Below, one piece after another: positions 53,301-64,000 of a stretch of DNA of 64,000 bases (position 1 is its first letter; each line of letters starts with the position of its first letter). The translations under genes and the position numbers were made by a program. Under the pieces are notes generated by a model, which did not search any database, was not told the DNA's origin, and saw nothing but the letters and a program-made list of their open reading frames with translations. The stretch is from Chondrus crispus (lineage: Eukaryota; Rhodophyta; Florideophyceae; Gigartinales; Gigartinaceae): the NCBI RefSeq assembly GCF_000350225.1, contig NW_005179005.1, positions 62,001 through 126,000 on the forward strand. Direction: 5' to 3'.

Positions 53301-54780
53301 GAGCCACTACGCAAAATTGGCAGGCCACCCGGGAGGCAGAAAACTTTACAAGACATTGAGAAGATATTTTTACTGGCCTACAATGGCCCTAGACTGCTAC
53401 GCAGTCGCGAAGAATTGCACCGCATGTGGGCAGGAAAGGGTGAAGTTAAGAAGAAACACGAAGGAAATGAAGCTGTTCGCGCCCAAAGCTCCGCTGGAGT
53501 TTGTCGCCATCGACATCCTCGGCGAGCTAATTACAACTAAACGAGGAAATCGGTATATTCTCGTGATCAGCGATCGATACTCGAAACTGGTACGAACCGT
53601 ACCGTTGAAGAAGATATCAGCTGCGCACATCGCACAAGCCTTCGTTCGCCATTTGGTATTCGTGTACGGACCGCCGGTCAAGCTGCTGTCCGGCAATGGA
53701 ACACAGTTCACGGCCCGGTTCTTTCAGAATGTCTGCCGAATTCTCGGCATACGCAATGTGTTCACGACTACGTACCACCCGCAAGCCAACGGCCAAGTTG
53801 AGAGGTTTAATCGCACGCTGACTTCCGCGTTGCGAAAATATGCTGGAGAGCATCCCAAGGACTGCGAATTATTTAGCGACGCTGTGACGTTCGCATACAA
53901 CACGCAAGTTCATCGAACTACGAATATCCCGCCCTTGGAGCTGGTGTTATCTCGGGCGCTGAGAAGCATTGCGTTACAAGCGCAGCCAAGTTTAGAAGGA
54001 TTTAGCTCGAATCGAGCGTACTACCTGAAATGGCAGTCGTGGTTGGAAAGCCTGATGAAAGGCGCGGATAAGAGCTTGCGAAAAGAACAAGCGCGCTACA
54101 AGCGAAACTTTGAGGCACGGCTCCGCCAACCGAGGTATGACATCCCTTCAGGATCATACGTATTCCTTCGGAAAGAGCAAGGCACGGCCACCGAGCCGAA
54201 ACAGAAGTTGGCACAAGTGGCTACCGGTCCGTATCAAGTGAAGGAGTCAACTGAGAATACGGTCGTCATTGCCATCGCCGACCAAGAAGAGCGCGTGTCG
54301 CGAGATCGAGTCGAATTAGCCCCTAGTCCCATGGACTACACGCCGATAATCGGGCTACGGCACGCGCTACAGTTCCTCAATCGAGAAGGGGAACGAGAAG
54401 AACCCGCCGCGCAAGCGAAGAATAAGACGGATGACGGACCGTTGGTAAATCAGGAAGCTACGCACATCTCGCCCGATCTACGAAAGATAGGAGGTTCGGA
54501 AGAGCAGGATGAGGATGGGTCCCTGGCTCTTCGGAAGGGGGAAGGACAGTTGGACACGCAGGAAGAAGGAGCCGAGAGTCAGGAGTATGTGATCGACAAG
54601 ATCGTGGACCACGGCTACGACGAGGGGAAATTAATTCTCAAAGTGAGGTGGTATAGGTATACCATCGAGGACACAACGTGGGAACCTATTGAGCAAATCC
54701 CCCGCAGCGCGATAGTCACATATTTCCGAAGGAAAAAGCTACCTTTACCCACGCAAGCGTCGCACGCACAACTGGGATAG
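50221..54780 (+). pseudogene. pol: Gypsy pol: protease, reverse transcriptase, RNase H, integrase, chromodomain
   Basis: One frame of 1520 codons broken by a single TAA at 51364-51366. The protease part has LDTGTGPNLV (Asp at 50677) and LILGADYF. Counting from Met 51535, RT shows RFCVDYRRLN and the catalytic YSDD at 202-205. RNase H has VDTDASD (352-354) and ends with SQADALSR. Integrase has the zinc-binding HHCC region (~590-632) and a DDE core. Asp is at ~660, but the second position (720) is Gly in LLSGNGTQF, and Glu is at 756. The 35-residue spacing to Glu confirms which residue was lost. The C-terminus is a chromodomain (~1017-1070, with VRWYRYTIEDTTWEP), typical of chromoviruses and thought to guide insertion to marked chromatin. 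Confidence 0.92.
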
Positions 54781-57700
54781 CCATCGTAAATAAAATTAGT
54801 AGGTTAGAGACAACAGAGAGGTCAGAACTTCGAGGAAGGAACGCATCTACGAGGTTCGCAAACAAGGAGTTTAAAAGAAAGGAGAGCAAGGCAGAGAAGC
54901 GATACTGTATCCCTGGATGAGGCATTGAGCCTCTCGGAAAACATACACGCCTCATCACGGTACGCACGAGAAATGACGTTTCGAACGGGCGGTCCGTTCT
55001 CGTAGAGTATGATGTAATCAAAAAAAATTAGGCGTGTAGACAACAAACCGCTGAACAGGCGACAAAAGTGAGAAATCGATTCCAGCGATGCTGCAAAATT
55101 GTAATGGAGAAGCAAGAAAATACTGCTGCAACTACAGTCCGCACGCAAAGTTGTTTTCGCTTGCCAAAACCTATTGCCTAAATATTCTAAGTCGTCCCGC
55201 GGTCGAGTGACACCCAACCTCGCATGACGACTGATCGACACACTCACTACTGACACACGTTTTCTACCCTCGACGAGCAAGAACATCCGTCCATAGGGAC
55301 CACCATCACGAGGACGCAGCTACAATTAACCCCGTAATCGTTTCGCGTAGGCAAGGTCGTGAGTAATCGCATGTGACATCACTTGCCAATGGCACGACCA
55401 TGCTACTCACCCGTGTGGTGCTGCAACCTACCCTACTGTCGACACCCTCGACGAGAGATACTTATTGCTTGAACATGGCATGCGGCGACCGACACAGTCC
55501 CTCGGATCAATTCTTTCGTCCCGAGGGACTTACTAACCCATTGGCCACACTAACCCCCTTGATTTGTCTTCGTTTTTGTACTGTTTTGTTTCGTTTTTCT
55601 TTGTGTTCTTGCTCCTTTTCGTTGATACGACGTAGAAAGCGAGATCCCGCATCGCGGACCACGATGAACGAGCGTTGCGACGCACACCGGTCAACGACCC
55701 TTCAGTGAGCGTCTACGACCGAGGGAGACGGGCGAACCGCCGATCGTAATTAATTTATTACGCTGTGTCTTCCAGCCGAGAAGGAGAGCGGTCATTTTCT
55801 AAGCTGTACAAGGACGTCAACTTGCGAGATTTCGTATGCCTGCCCCAAGGACAGTGCCGTGCGAGCAGTCGGAGAAGATTCTGATCGACAAAGGGCGAAG
55901 TACGGATCGGAGTTATACCCTAGACCGGAATTTGTCAGCACGATGATGCTAGAGCCGACGGCTTTTTGGTTTTTACCGATCGTGTGAGCCGCAAGGGCAG
56001 AACGCTAACAAAAAAAGTCTGTCATGAAACCGCCTTCCCATTCCGGACATTGAAATGTATTGGACAAGACAACAACCAGAGGGTGCGGGAAAAGGGACAG
56101 TTTAACCTGGATCAAAAGGAGTTACAGCTTTGTGCCACATCCTGACAAAGATTAAGCCTATATATTTGAACTACAGCTCATGTCTACGGTCGAGGATTAT
56201 CTGAAGGCCCGGAGCAAACATTCCTACGGCAAGGAGGAGAAGGGTCATGTTTTTCGTACGCGACGGAGGGAATGCAGGGACCGCGGTGACCACGTTGTGG
56301 AGTGCCCCAGGGGTTTGGGCTTTCCTTACGGAATATTCGATTTGTTTTCGACACAAGCCAACTCCCTAGAGGATCGAACAGCCAACGGCATGAAGCCGTA
56401 CCCTTTTTACTGCCACCCCCCTGTCCAGACAACCTCATCACGCATCCCCCTCCTTACCTTTTCCTTTTTTTTTGAACAACTTGCTACCTTTTTACTTTTC
56501 CGTCCATCCCACTCCTCTGCTTTGCTAATGTCATCTTGTTTTCTTCGTGCTGTTGTCATTTTTTGGGAAGACAAGTCACGCAGACACACCGGATTAGGAG
56601 CATCGAAAGGAAGTTTACTTTAAGGAAGAACCCCGCGTTGAGGGGAAACAAGAAGCTGCAGAGTAGCCTTAGAGGGACCCTGCAGGGGAGGCTCCACGCG
56701 CACCATAACGACGTACACCGCCGGCGGTTGAGGCTGTGATAGACCCCTGGTCGACTGAGGGACCCTGCAGGGACATTCAGACTGGTGAAGACAGTCGCCG
56801 TCCTTTCTGGGGACAAGAGGAGGGCCATGGAAGAATCGAGAAAGTCGGGTCGCTCCTGTGCCTATTAAGCATCCACGCATGACACATCTCGAGACACAAG
56901 CAAAGAGAGGGTAACATAGAGCCGAGAGAAGTTATGTGAAAAATACTGCATCAGGCGAAGAGGGACGACATCGAGAACGACATAGTGAGAGGCGCCTTTC
57001 CGCATGATCGTTAACCCGGGCGTGCATAACAACTAACATTGAACATCGCAGAACTAAGGGAATGGCACCAACTACTCCAATACTGTTTCAGATCTTGCAA
57101 AGCACTGTATCTATCACTGCACTAATTTTGACCTCTGCACACACACCCCCCCGGTTGTATCCATTCGAATGGAAATCGCAATTTTTTTGCCATGTTCCGC
57201 AACGGGGAACCGAACTGCGACTGCAGGAGTACCCATAGGAGGACTTAGTCTGTCATCGAGACACGAAAAGAGGGGAACCTGCAGGCCCCCTCGGAGCCAC
57301 GAGTCATTGCGGTTGACTTAGAAATGCGCGCGCTCCGCCAACAACCGCACGAGGAAGGTGCGTGCGCACCACCCGAACGCCTTCAAAAATATTTACCAAA
57401 AATTAAGGGAAGTTGCAACCGAGATATACAACCCATTTTGTGGCATGAGCCACGGCCGCCGATCCACGACATATCACAATGCACACGAAGGGAGGAGCTC
57501 GACTACGACCCTCCATTCTCGCGCACAAGGCACAAGCCATCACTGTGATTGTTTAATCATGATGATCACGAGCGTACTTCGAGGAGAATGACATTCAAGG
57601 AAAAGGGAAAGGACGAAGTCCCACCCACGCGACTGTCGGGAAGTGCATCGAGCGAGCGCGCGCTGTAATCGAATAGCGAAGAAGTTTCGCCCGTCATTTT

Positions 57701-59041
57701 CGAGACCGCCGGTACGCTAGGTGATTTCGCCGATGGCCTCGCATACGAGTTGTTAACTGGATTTCACGACCTACAGGCTACACGCGCCGCCCCGTGTCCC
57801 TGATGACAGAGCGAGGGAAGCTCGCCCGACAGCAAGGACGAAAACGCCAAGTCAGGCCACCTCAACTAGTTACGAATCGCCGTCAGGACACAATGAGATC
57901 ACGGGCAACGACGTTGACGTCTCCACGCCTATCGCGCCGCGAATCTGAGTCTGCACTTAAGGGATGTTTTCAAAGAGAGAGAGGGTAGAACCTACGTGTG
58001 AATGAACCCGGGTTCTTGACCCCGCCGGAGTCGGGAGAGCAGAGATTTCCCCGCGGAGCTTCCGTCGTCGGTTCAATATTTTTTATGGCATGAAATGTGA
58101 ACAGGGGAAAGGGCTTCCGATCGAGGAACTAAAAACGGACAGCAATGAAACGGAAGGTCGCGGAAGTGGCGAATGCCACTAAGGGCGTACAGGGGAACTG
58201 AGCCGAACCGGCAACTACAACAGAGAAAAGTTGTAGGGAGTCGTGGTAGAGATGCTCATTGTCAGAATGACAGTTTTCGAGGGATTAGGAAACCGAGGGC
58301 TACTCGATGCTCGAAAAAGAGGAGGTAAGTGAGTAATTTGAAGAGGTGAAAAAAAGGGAGAGACAAAAAGAGGAGGTAAACCACAGAAGAGGAGGAAAGG
58401 GAAGACGCACATCGAGGATGGGAGAAAGAGAATCCGCAGGAAATTGGGGGAAATTGAGAAATGAAGAGGAGGAAAGAAAAGCGGACCACCTCAGAGACTC
58501 TACGGGGGACTGTATTTCCTTGATGCGGAATCTCCAAACGGGCAATGGGGCAACTGAAAATGCGATCATTGATGACGTCTCGTGGACGGCCGAACAAAAA
58601 GGAGGAGGGCGACTAGAAAAATTGTATGGGACCGCCACGCCCCTGCCAACGGCAAGAAGAGGTCAAAAGAAAGGAGAAAGTTGTAGATGCTGTAAACACG
58701 CACGTTGCCTCCCTCGTAGCGCAGAGTCTGGGCACATGAAAAGAGGGAGGAAAATTGCCAAGGATAAAGAGGAAGGATTGAAGAGAAGGAAACATAGGGG
58801 GATCAGGGAAGGGAAAATTGAAAATGCAAAAGAGGAGGAAGTCGGTGAAAAGAGGGGTACGACCGCAGTGACGGTACGCAGAAAAAAGAGGAGGAAGTTG
58901 AAAATAACAGGAGATTCGCAGGTGAATTCTTTTCATCGCCCAAAGGTCGTACGATAAAGTCGCTAGTCGACTATCATGTGGGCAGGATGGGAAAAGAAGG
59001 GCAAGTCGCAAGGAAGTGCTGTGGCCGCCGTCTCAACGAGA
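54781..59041. other. Long 3' region of the Gypsy element, no supported gene
   Basis: About 4.3 kb between pol and the antisense frame. Short frames on both strands (e.g. 56180-56623 plus, 58346-58957 plus, a purine-rich Lys/Glu/Arg frame) look like composition effects. The stretch 58260-58960 is strongly purine-rich on the plus strand. Confidence 0.45.
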
Positions 59042-60973
59042 CTATGCCACAAGGGATTTTCCCTTTGGAAGGGAGGTGACAAGCCGAGCTAGAACTCGCA
59101 AGTCGTCTAGAGACGCCCCCTGGAGAGTTTCTCCCTCCACACCATGAGCTATTAGAAGGCGACGGTAAACGGCGGCAGCAGAGGTATTTTGTTTGGGAAT
59201 TGTGGATGATGGAGGGACCGAGGTAGGAGCGAGGAGCGGACCCTCAGGTGAAGGGGAAGCCGGACGTGGGGTGGGATCCCCGGCCGACGGTGGTGCTCCC
59301 CGGATTGAAATGGTTCCCGTCGAGCAGCTCGCAGGAGGAAGCTCGACGCGCGGAGGAGCCTGAGGGCGGGTCAAGCCCACGAGTGCCGTACATGACGGCA
59401 ATGGAAAGGTTAGGGTGGGTGTGACGAGCTGTCTCTCGCGTGAAGGGAAAGCAGGAAGTGAGGTTGGATTCACGTCGGAGGAAGACACGACTCGAAGCGA
59501 CAAGGTTTCCGCCGAGTTCGTGGGAGGAAGTACGACGCACACAGGAGCCTCAGACGCGGAGGGACGGGCCGGCGCAGGGAGAGGGGAACTTGGAGCAGAA
59601 GGTCGAGAGCACATCTCAGGCTCTCGAGGATCCGCGTTCACAACAGTGACTGCGTTGGGGATTGGTGGTTGATTTCCGAAACGGCGGCTCATCTGGGCCT
59701 CCCAGGCAGATCACAGGGAGGAGGACCAGGGGTCGATCCACACGAAGTCGCCGGCAGCTGGATGATTTCTACCAGGAGAAAAAGAGGGTCGCTGGCGTGA
59801 AAAGAACCGAGACGAATTTTGTGGAGGAACGCAATCCCACACTACTGTCTCGATCAGGTCGAGGAGGGCGTGCACTTCACGGTCCACATCGGATCCGCCA
59901 AGGGGGACAGAAAAATCGAGGAGACGCATCTGTTTGCGGAGTTTCGAAGGGAGGTGCCACTAGCGCCAACAGTCGAAAGCTTCCCACAGGAGGGTAGCGG
60001 CGACTTTCACGCACCACTCCGTGAGGAACACAGTCCACAGCCCGTGCTGCGGATCGCGTAAATGACTGCCGTAATATGTCAGGATGGGTCCTAACTCAGC
60101 CCTGAAACCCTGACATACCTCGTATTGACTCCACCAGGAAGGGGTTCGTTGGTATCGATTGGTGTAGTGCTGTCTGGAAATTTCACGGGCCTCAATCATC
60201 CGGTACGCCACGAAGTACCCATTGTCGGATCGGACCCGACGTTCAAAGCGTACAGTATTTTGGAAAAATAAAATACCTCTGCGCTTCGTATGGCGAAAGT
60301 TTGTCGGAAGAATGGCTTGGGTCCTGAACATGGCGTCGGTCGTACCGGTGCATCGGTTGCGCCACAGTCGGTCCGCCTCGCACACGGGGTCACCGAAGGT
60401 GCAGTCGATGAGGTTGTCGAGGTAGAGTCGTTCCCCCTCCGTGCGACATTGCCAAGTGTCGCAGTGGTAACATGAAGGTATGAGGGCGTCGGCCATAGGA
60501 ATCTCGATCCGAGTGAGCACAGCGTCCATGAAGCGCAGGGATAAGGAAGAGCGACCGCGCGGGGAGGAGTGACGTAGGATGGAGGTGGGTATAGCGATGC
60601 GGGCGCGCCAGTCAAAGGTGTGAATGGCCTGCAAAGAGAGGTTACCGGGCAACATGCCCGCATCATCGGCGAAACTATTTTTGATGCCGTCGAGGTCGCG
60701 GACGCCCACAGAGGAGAACCATTGAGCAGAAGCAAACAGGGCTGCGTTATCGCGCATGGTTTTTTTCTGCAGCTCCTCGAGCGAAGGATGACGGCGGGCC
60801 ACCCAAGAGGAATGGTAGCCCGGATGGAAGGCCGGCTCGGCAGGGATGGTAACAGGGGGTAGACGGGGTATGGAAGGAAGACCCCGGGGCACTTCGAGCT
60901 TGCGAGGAAAGCCAACCCCCGGACGTCTACGGGTGGCACTATCGTCCGAGTGTTCCGATGGAGAAGGAAGCAT
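59042..60973 (-). pseudogene. Antisense accessory frame inside the Gypsy element, 643 codons with two stops
   Basis: From ATG 60973 a single minus-strand frame runs to 59042, interrupted only by TAG at 59960-59962 and TGA at 59711-59713. Sequence on both sides of each stop reads as normal protein. The N-terminal half is rich in aromatic and charged residues (e.g. CYHCDTWQCRTEGERLYLDN, SWWSQYEVCQGFRAEL), with Cys residues that might bind metal. The C-terminal third is Pro/Ser-rich (59690-59200) and ends in a helical LDDLRVLARLVTSL. No known domain is recognised. Antisense extra genes 3' of pol are known from plant Tat/Grande-type Gypsy elements. A separate gene captured by the element is the alternative. 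Confidence 0.6.
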
Positions 60974-61085
60974 GGTATTTTCGTCTTACCTTTGCGAGAA
61001 CGCCGCGCAGAGTGATTGACGGTTGGGAAACACGGTAAGGGACAGCAGGAGATTATACGATGGCTTGGCTCTGTACAAGGGCGCT

Positions 61086-61098
61086 CAGAAGGGGGATA
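61086..61098 (+). other. Polypurine tract
   Basis: CAGAAGGGGGATA directly before the 3' LTR, the expected primer site for plus-strand synthesis. Confidence 0.65.
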
Positions 61099-62047
61099 TG
61101 TAGTGCAATAATGGGCTCTACATGGGAGTGGAACGAAAGGAATATAATTGGATATGACAAGTAGTCCGGGTTGGGGGACACACGTGTGAATAATTGCACA
61201 GTTTTAATTTTTAATTATTTAATTTATTTAGTTATTTGCTAACATTAGATTAGATCTAGGATCTAGCGCCGCGAGCTACTGTAGTGGCTCCGGCTGGGCG
61301 ATATATAACTTAGCCCGCTGACCACCGAGTCAGTAAAGGTGACCCGAGCTGCCAGAGTTTGATATCGCCTTGGTCGAAGTCCGTCTTTTACAAGACATTC
61401 CCTTCTACTCTAGCCTACGGTATCCTTTGCGCTCGGGGGTCCCCTCTTTCCTTATCAATTTTCCTTTATTTCCCTATCCCTATTTCCCTTAATCTTGAGT
61501 TGGTCCCACCTTGTAGGATTGCGATCCGCAACGTGACGTCATTTGCCATCGGGCTTCTGTGTTGGTGCACCAGTGGTGCTTTTCTCAGTGTTGGTTCCAT
61601 CCGAATCTGGTTGCGACCGATCCGTTGTTGGTACTTTGCCGTCGGGCAGTACGACGGTATAGCGCTGCTACGTTTTCTTCTTTCCCGACGGGCTACGTTG
61701 CGACGTCCCCGTCGAAGACCTTATCAAGGGTATAAGGTGTACAAGGCGCTCTTCGAGCATTGGATTTACGACCCATCGGACCAGGTTTACCTAAACACCC
61801 CTCCGAACTCGTCGAGCAGTTGCCTTTAAAAGTCTCTACCACCATTTACCGATCCCGGGCTGGGCCCTTCTCTTTGCCCCTCCCTATCAGGGATCCGAGC
61901 TACTGCGGGCCGCAAACCCGCTTAAAGAGGACGGGGAGCTTCGAACACTCCGTAGCGCTGTGCCGTTGGCAGTTGTTGTTTTTGTTTTTGTTGTTTGTGT
62001 TGGACCGTCGGACCCTGGTCTCTGCCTAACAAGCGCATTGCACTACA
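61099..62047 (+). repeat. 3' LTR of the Gypsy element, 949 bp
   Basis: Same ends as the 5' LTR (TGTAGTGCAAT..ATTGCACTACA), TATA box at 61302-61308. About 20 substitutions, an AT-rich indel near 61220-61250 and a 6-bp TTTTTG insertion separate it from the 5' LTR. Confidence 0.93.
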
Positions 62048-62542
62048 AGCATCCCAGTTCTCATCCTCGGAGTTCGTGTCTGAAGCATCGGCATGCTCAC
62101 TTCCGAATCTCCATTCGAGATACAGGTTATCGTTTTTCTAGTTGTCACCTTTTTCGTCGTCATCATTCGCTGAGCAGCGGAGCTTGTGTCTGTCTAAGAA
62201 GTCTACGAAGTGAAATTGCTCTCCCCACGTGTCGCATGGTAAGAATCGAATTAGTCCTCTTCCGAGGTAGTCGTGTTCAGGTGGCCCGGAAACGTGCAAT
62301 ACCTCCGCCGTGCCCCACCTGTCTGGCATTCCCGGTAAATTATCGAGGCACCATAGCACTTCTATGTAATCTCTTTTGCGCGGAAGTTTGTAAAGATCTT
62401 TGCATGTGCGATTTTTTGGTTCGTAGGACATGAAAGGCAGCTCTTTCATATGTGGGTCGGGGACTGCCATAACAGAATAAAAGTGGACGTGGATCAGATC
62501 TGATCCTGAGGAGTTGTTGCATGCTGTAGACGATTCAAACAT
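62048..62542 (-). pseudogene. 5' part of the unknown gene interrupted by the Gypsy element
   Basis: From ATG 62542 the minus-strand frame has MFESSTACNN, HVHFYSVMAVPDPHMKEL, VLWCLDNLPGMPDRWGTAEV and GRGLIRFLPCDTWGEQ. It reaches a TAG at 62138 after an acidic DDDEKGDN run, then continues in frame (NLYLEWRFGSEHADASD) to the LTR border. Joining ...ENWDA here with GKSQYV... at 46965 keeps the frame. The GTAEV..GRGLIRF part has the feel of a small beta-barrel chromatin-reader fold, but that is speculation. No family is assigned. Confidence 0.55.
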
Positions 62543-63309
62543 TGGAACATGATGAGACTTGGGTTAAGAGTGACTTGAGTAAGATAAGAGGCGATGCTGA
62601 GTTCTTGCGTATAAATAAACTACCTGGTCTAGCAGTGGATTCAATGCTATTGAGGCGGATTGAGGTGGGAATGAGTGTATGGCCAATGTATGCCGGCAGA
62701 TGTCGCACTGCTACTTGTAAAAGGGGATTTCGAGCCCACGTTCAGAGGTTCTGATTGAAACTGAAACGTTAAATTTGACACTGTTTGCAGGAACTCCGAA
62801 ATCTTCCCTCCAAATATTTTGTGTCAGACCGCACAGGACAGTCTGTCCCGCAGGGAACAGACTTATAACCGACGAGCGACGACGAGTAAACGAGGAGTCA
62901 TCGGTCTCCTGTTCCCACAGGTTATGGGCACCTTCCGCTACCTTGCACAACTCCACCTTCCCCTCATCGCCAATCAGCAACACAAGCCACAACGACAAGA
63001 ACACACCGATCCCTCCCCCTGCGGAGGAGCCCCAGGCTGAATCCCACTGCCCCTCTTACATACATACACCCACAATCTCATCCAACACAGAGAACCAACA
63101 CGACAAACATCACGACAAATCACCAGACAAACGACACAACAAGTCCCACACCGACAACCAATAGGACGCACCTCAAGACAATTCACAAGACAAACGACAC
63201 AACACATCACACAACATACACAACGACAAACACGGCAACACAAATACAAGACATCAACGCAAACCAAGACATATTCACCAAACAACCTGACATTCCACGC
63301 CTAGATCCC
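62543..63309 (+). other. Weak ORF and 5' leader of Copia-type copy 2
   Basis: A 70-codon plus-strand frame (to 62754) lacks an ATG start but has normal composition. The stretch 62845-62905 is the shared Copia leader. 63030-63260 is an ACA/CAC-rich low-complexity leader without stop-free ATG frames. Confidence 0.4.
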
Positions 63310-64000
63310 ATGAATTGCGGACCATGGCTCGTCGCTACACGAGCGGCAGCACACACTATCAACGCCATCGACCACATAACAAGCAACCCCAACCCCCCAC
63401 AAGACGACACCGACCTTGCAACATTTCAAAGGAACAAAAACTACCTACTCGGCAAGGTAATCGCGTCAATCCCCCCTCAGAACGCCAACCTGATCCTCAG
63501 CCCCACTAGCGATCCAACTCCTTACGATCTAATTCAGGCTATCACGTCCCATCTCGACACGACCAACGCCTCAGACTACAAATATCTGAGGCAGCTCGCT
63601 GAACAAGCACACTACCACCCTGATATGACCCTGGAGCAGTACATCTCTGCCCACGAACAAATCCGAACGAAAATGATCGCCGCACGGTACCCAGAGATTT
63701 CAGACCCCAAAACCACCGTCGAATTCCTCATCGACGGGCTGCGCTTCAACCCGTCCACCGCCACCATCGGCAGTCATCTCATAGCTCTAGATCCTAAGGA
63801 CATGAAAGACTTCGTACACAAATTCAACCGTTTGACCATTTACAAGCAACCGACGCAACTTCGACCGTCACACATGCACGGCGACGCAGGAGGCCCAAAT
63901 TCAATCAGAAATTCAGCACTGGCCCCACAATGGCGCAACCCCACCCCACGCCGGTACCTCCCCGTCCCAAGAAATCCATGCCGCTTCCACATGTCCCTCG
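63310..64000 (+). CDS. gag: Copia-type gag, copy 2, runs off the window
   Basis: Open from ATG 63310 to the window end, 230 codons and continuing. It matches copy 1: PWLVATRAAA near the start, LLGKVIASIPP, HLDTTNASDYKYLRQLAEQA, MIAARYPEI, LIALDPKDMKDFVHKF and a Pro-rich tail. The Met of copy 1 aligns with a non-Met codon about 12 residues upstream of 63310, so the native start is probably mutated and initiation at 63310 is uncertain. The UBN2/Retrotran_gag family forms the particle shell of Copia elements. The rest of the element, if present, lies beyond the window. Confidence 0.7.
   Translation, partial: MNCGPWLVATRAAAHTINAIDHITSNPNPPQDDTDLATFQRNKNYLLGKVIASIPPQNANLILSPTSDPTPYDLIQAITSHLDTTNASDYKYLRQLAEQAHYHPDMTLEQYISAHEQIRTKMIAARYPEISDPKTTVEFLIDGLRFNPSTATIGSHLIALDPKDMKDFVHKFNRLTIYKQPTQLRPSHMHGDAGGPNSIRNSALAPQWRNPTPRRYLPVPRNPCRFHMSL

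Larger units (their letters stand above)
46971..62047 (+). mobile_element. Ty3/Gypsy chromovirus-type LTR retrotransposon, 15.1 kb
   Basis: Complete from LTR to LTR, with flanks AGCAC (46966-46970) and AGCAT (62048-62052), a 5-bp duplication with one difference. Order: 5' LTR, PBS, gag, protease, RT, RNase H, integrase, chromodomain, a 6.3-kb 3' region with an antisense long frame, PPT, 3' LTR. The LTRs differ by roughly 20 substitutions and a few indels, so the insertion is not brand new. Gag, pol and the antisense frame all carry stops, and integrase lacks a catalytic Asp. It could move only with proteins supplied in trans. Confidence 0.93.

Noticed and set aside
58346..58957. 203-aa Lys/Glu/Arg-rich frame in the Gypsy 3' region
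   Set aside because: It follows from purine-rich composition and has no recognisable domain; an equally long antisense frame exists.

Overview
This window looks like part of a eukaryotic nuclear genome crowded with mobile elements. The probable source is a florideophyte red alga of the Chondrus crispus type. I infer this from very long intronless NB-ARC/WD40 genes, a chromodomain Gypsy element, nested DNA transposons and palindromic satellites. No species marker, rRNA or tRNA gene is visible. A 100-N assembly gap lies at 11038-11137.

The main cellular genes are a dispersed family of NLR-like (STAND) receptors: NLR1 (3491-7378, 1295 aa), NLR2 (26056-27501, a broken copy without its NB-ARC module) and NLR3 (36310-40275, 1321 aa). 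Each has an N-terminal helical region, an NB-ARC switch (lost in NLR2) and a C-terminal array of almost identical 43-residue WD40 repeats. A few positions per repeat vary strongly. That design recalls the fungal HNWD incompatibility receptors. The flanks of NLR1 and NLR3 are duplicated too, so whole loci were copied and later modified by insertions.

Layout: 1-1380, GC-rich dispersed repeat copy 1 and a small CPCVC secreted-peptide relic. 1387-8795, duplicated block with a 36-bp minisatellite, NLR1 and an inserted TIR element. 8796-12260, GC-rich repeat copy 2, a basic coiled-coil ORF and nested pogo-like TIR elements. 12260-22060, gene-poor DNA with a 166-bp satellite, an 86-bp tandem repeat, several near-perfect palindromes, one plausible intronless gene (17233-17946) and a secreted CKSKGC-repeat gene with an early frameshift. 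22535-24490, an ionotropic-glutamate-receptor-like pseudogene. 25140-28330, a charged ORF cluster, NLR2 and GC-rich repeat copy 3. 28426-34811, a TA-flanked TIR element, a second CPCVC peptide gene, a hAT element with 8-bp target duplication, a MULE with 9-bp target duplication, and a LINE remnant. 35414-41530, the NLR3 block with a Harbinger-like MITE. 41863-43559, a dead pogo transposase. 43560-64000, two Copia-type gag copies (one split by a solo LTR) and a 15.1-kb Gypsy chromovirus (46971-62047).

The Gypsy element has LTRs of 958 and 949 bp, PBS, gag, pro-pol with chromodomain, a long 3' region and PPT. It carries an antisense 643-codon frame between pol and the 3' LTR. It interrupts an unknown minus-strand gene, and the reading frame of that gene rejoins exactly when the element and one target-site copy are removed. 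Gag and pol carry nonsense mutations and integrase lacks its second catalytic Asp, so this copy cannot be autonomous.
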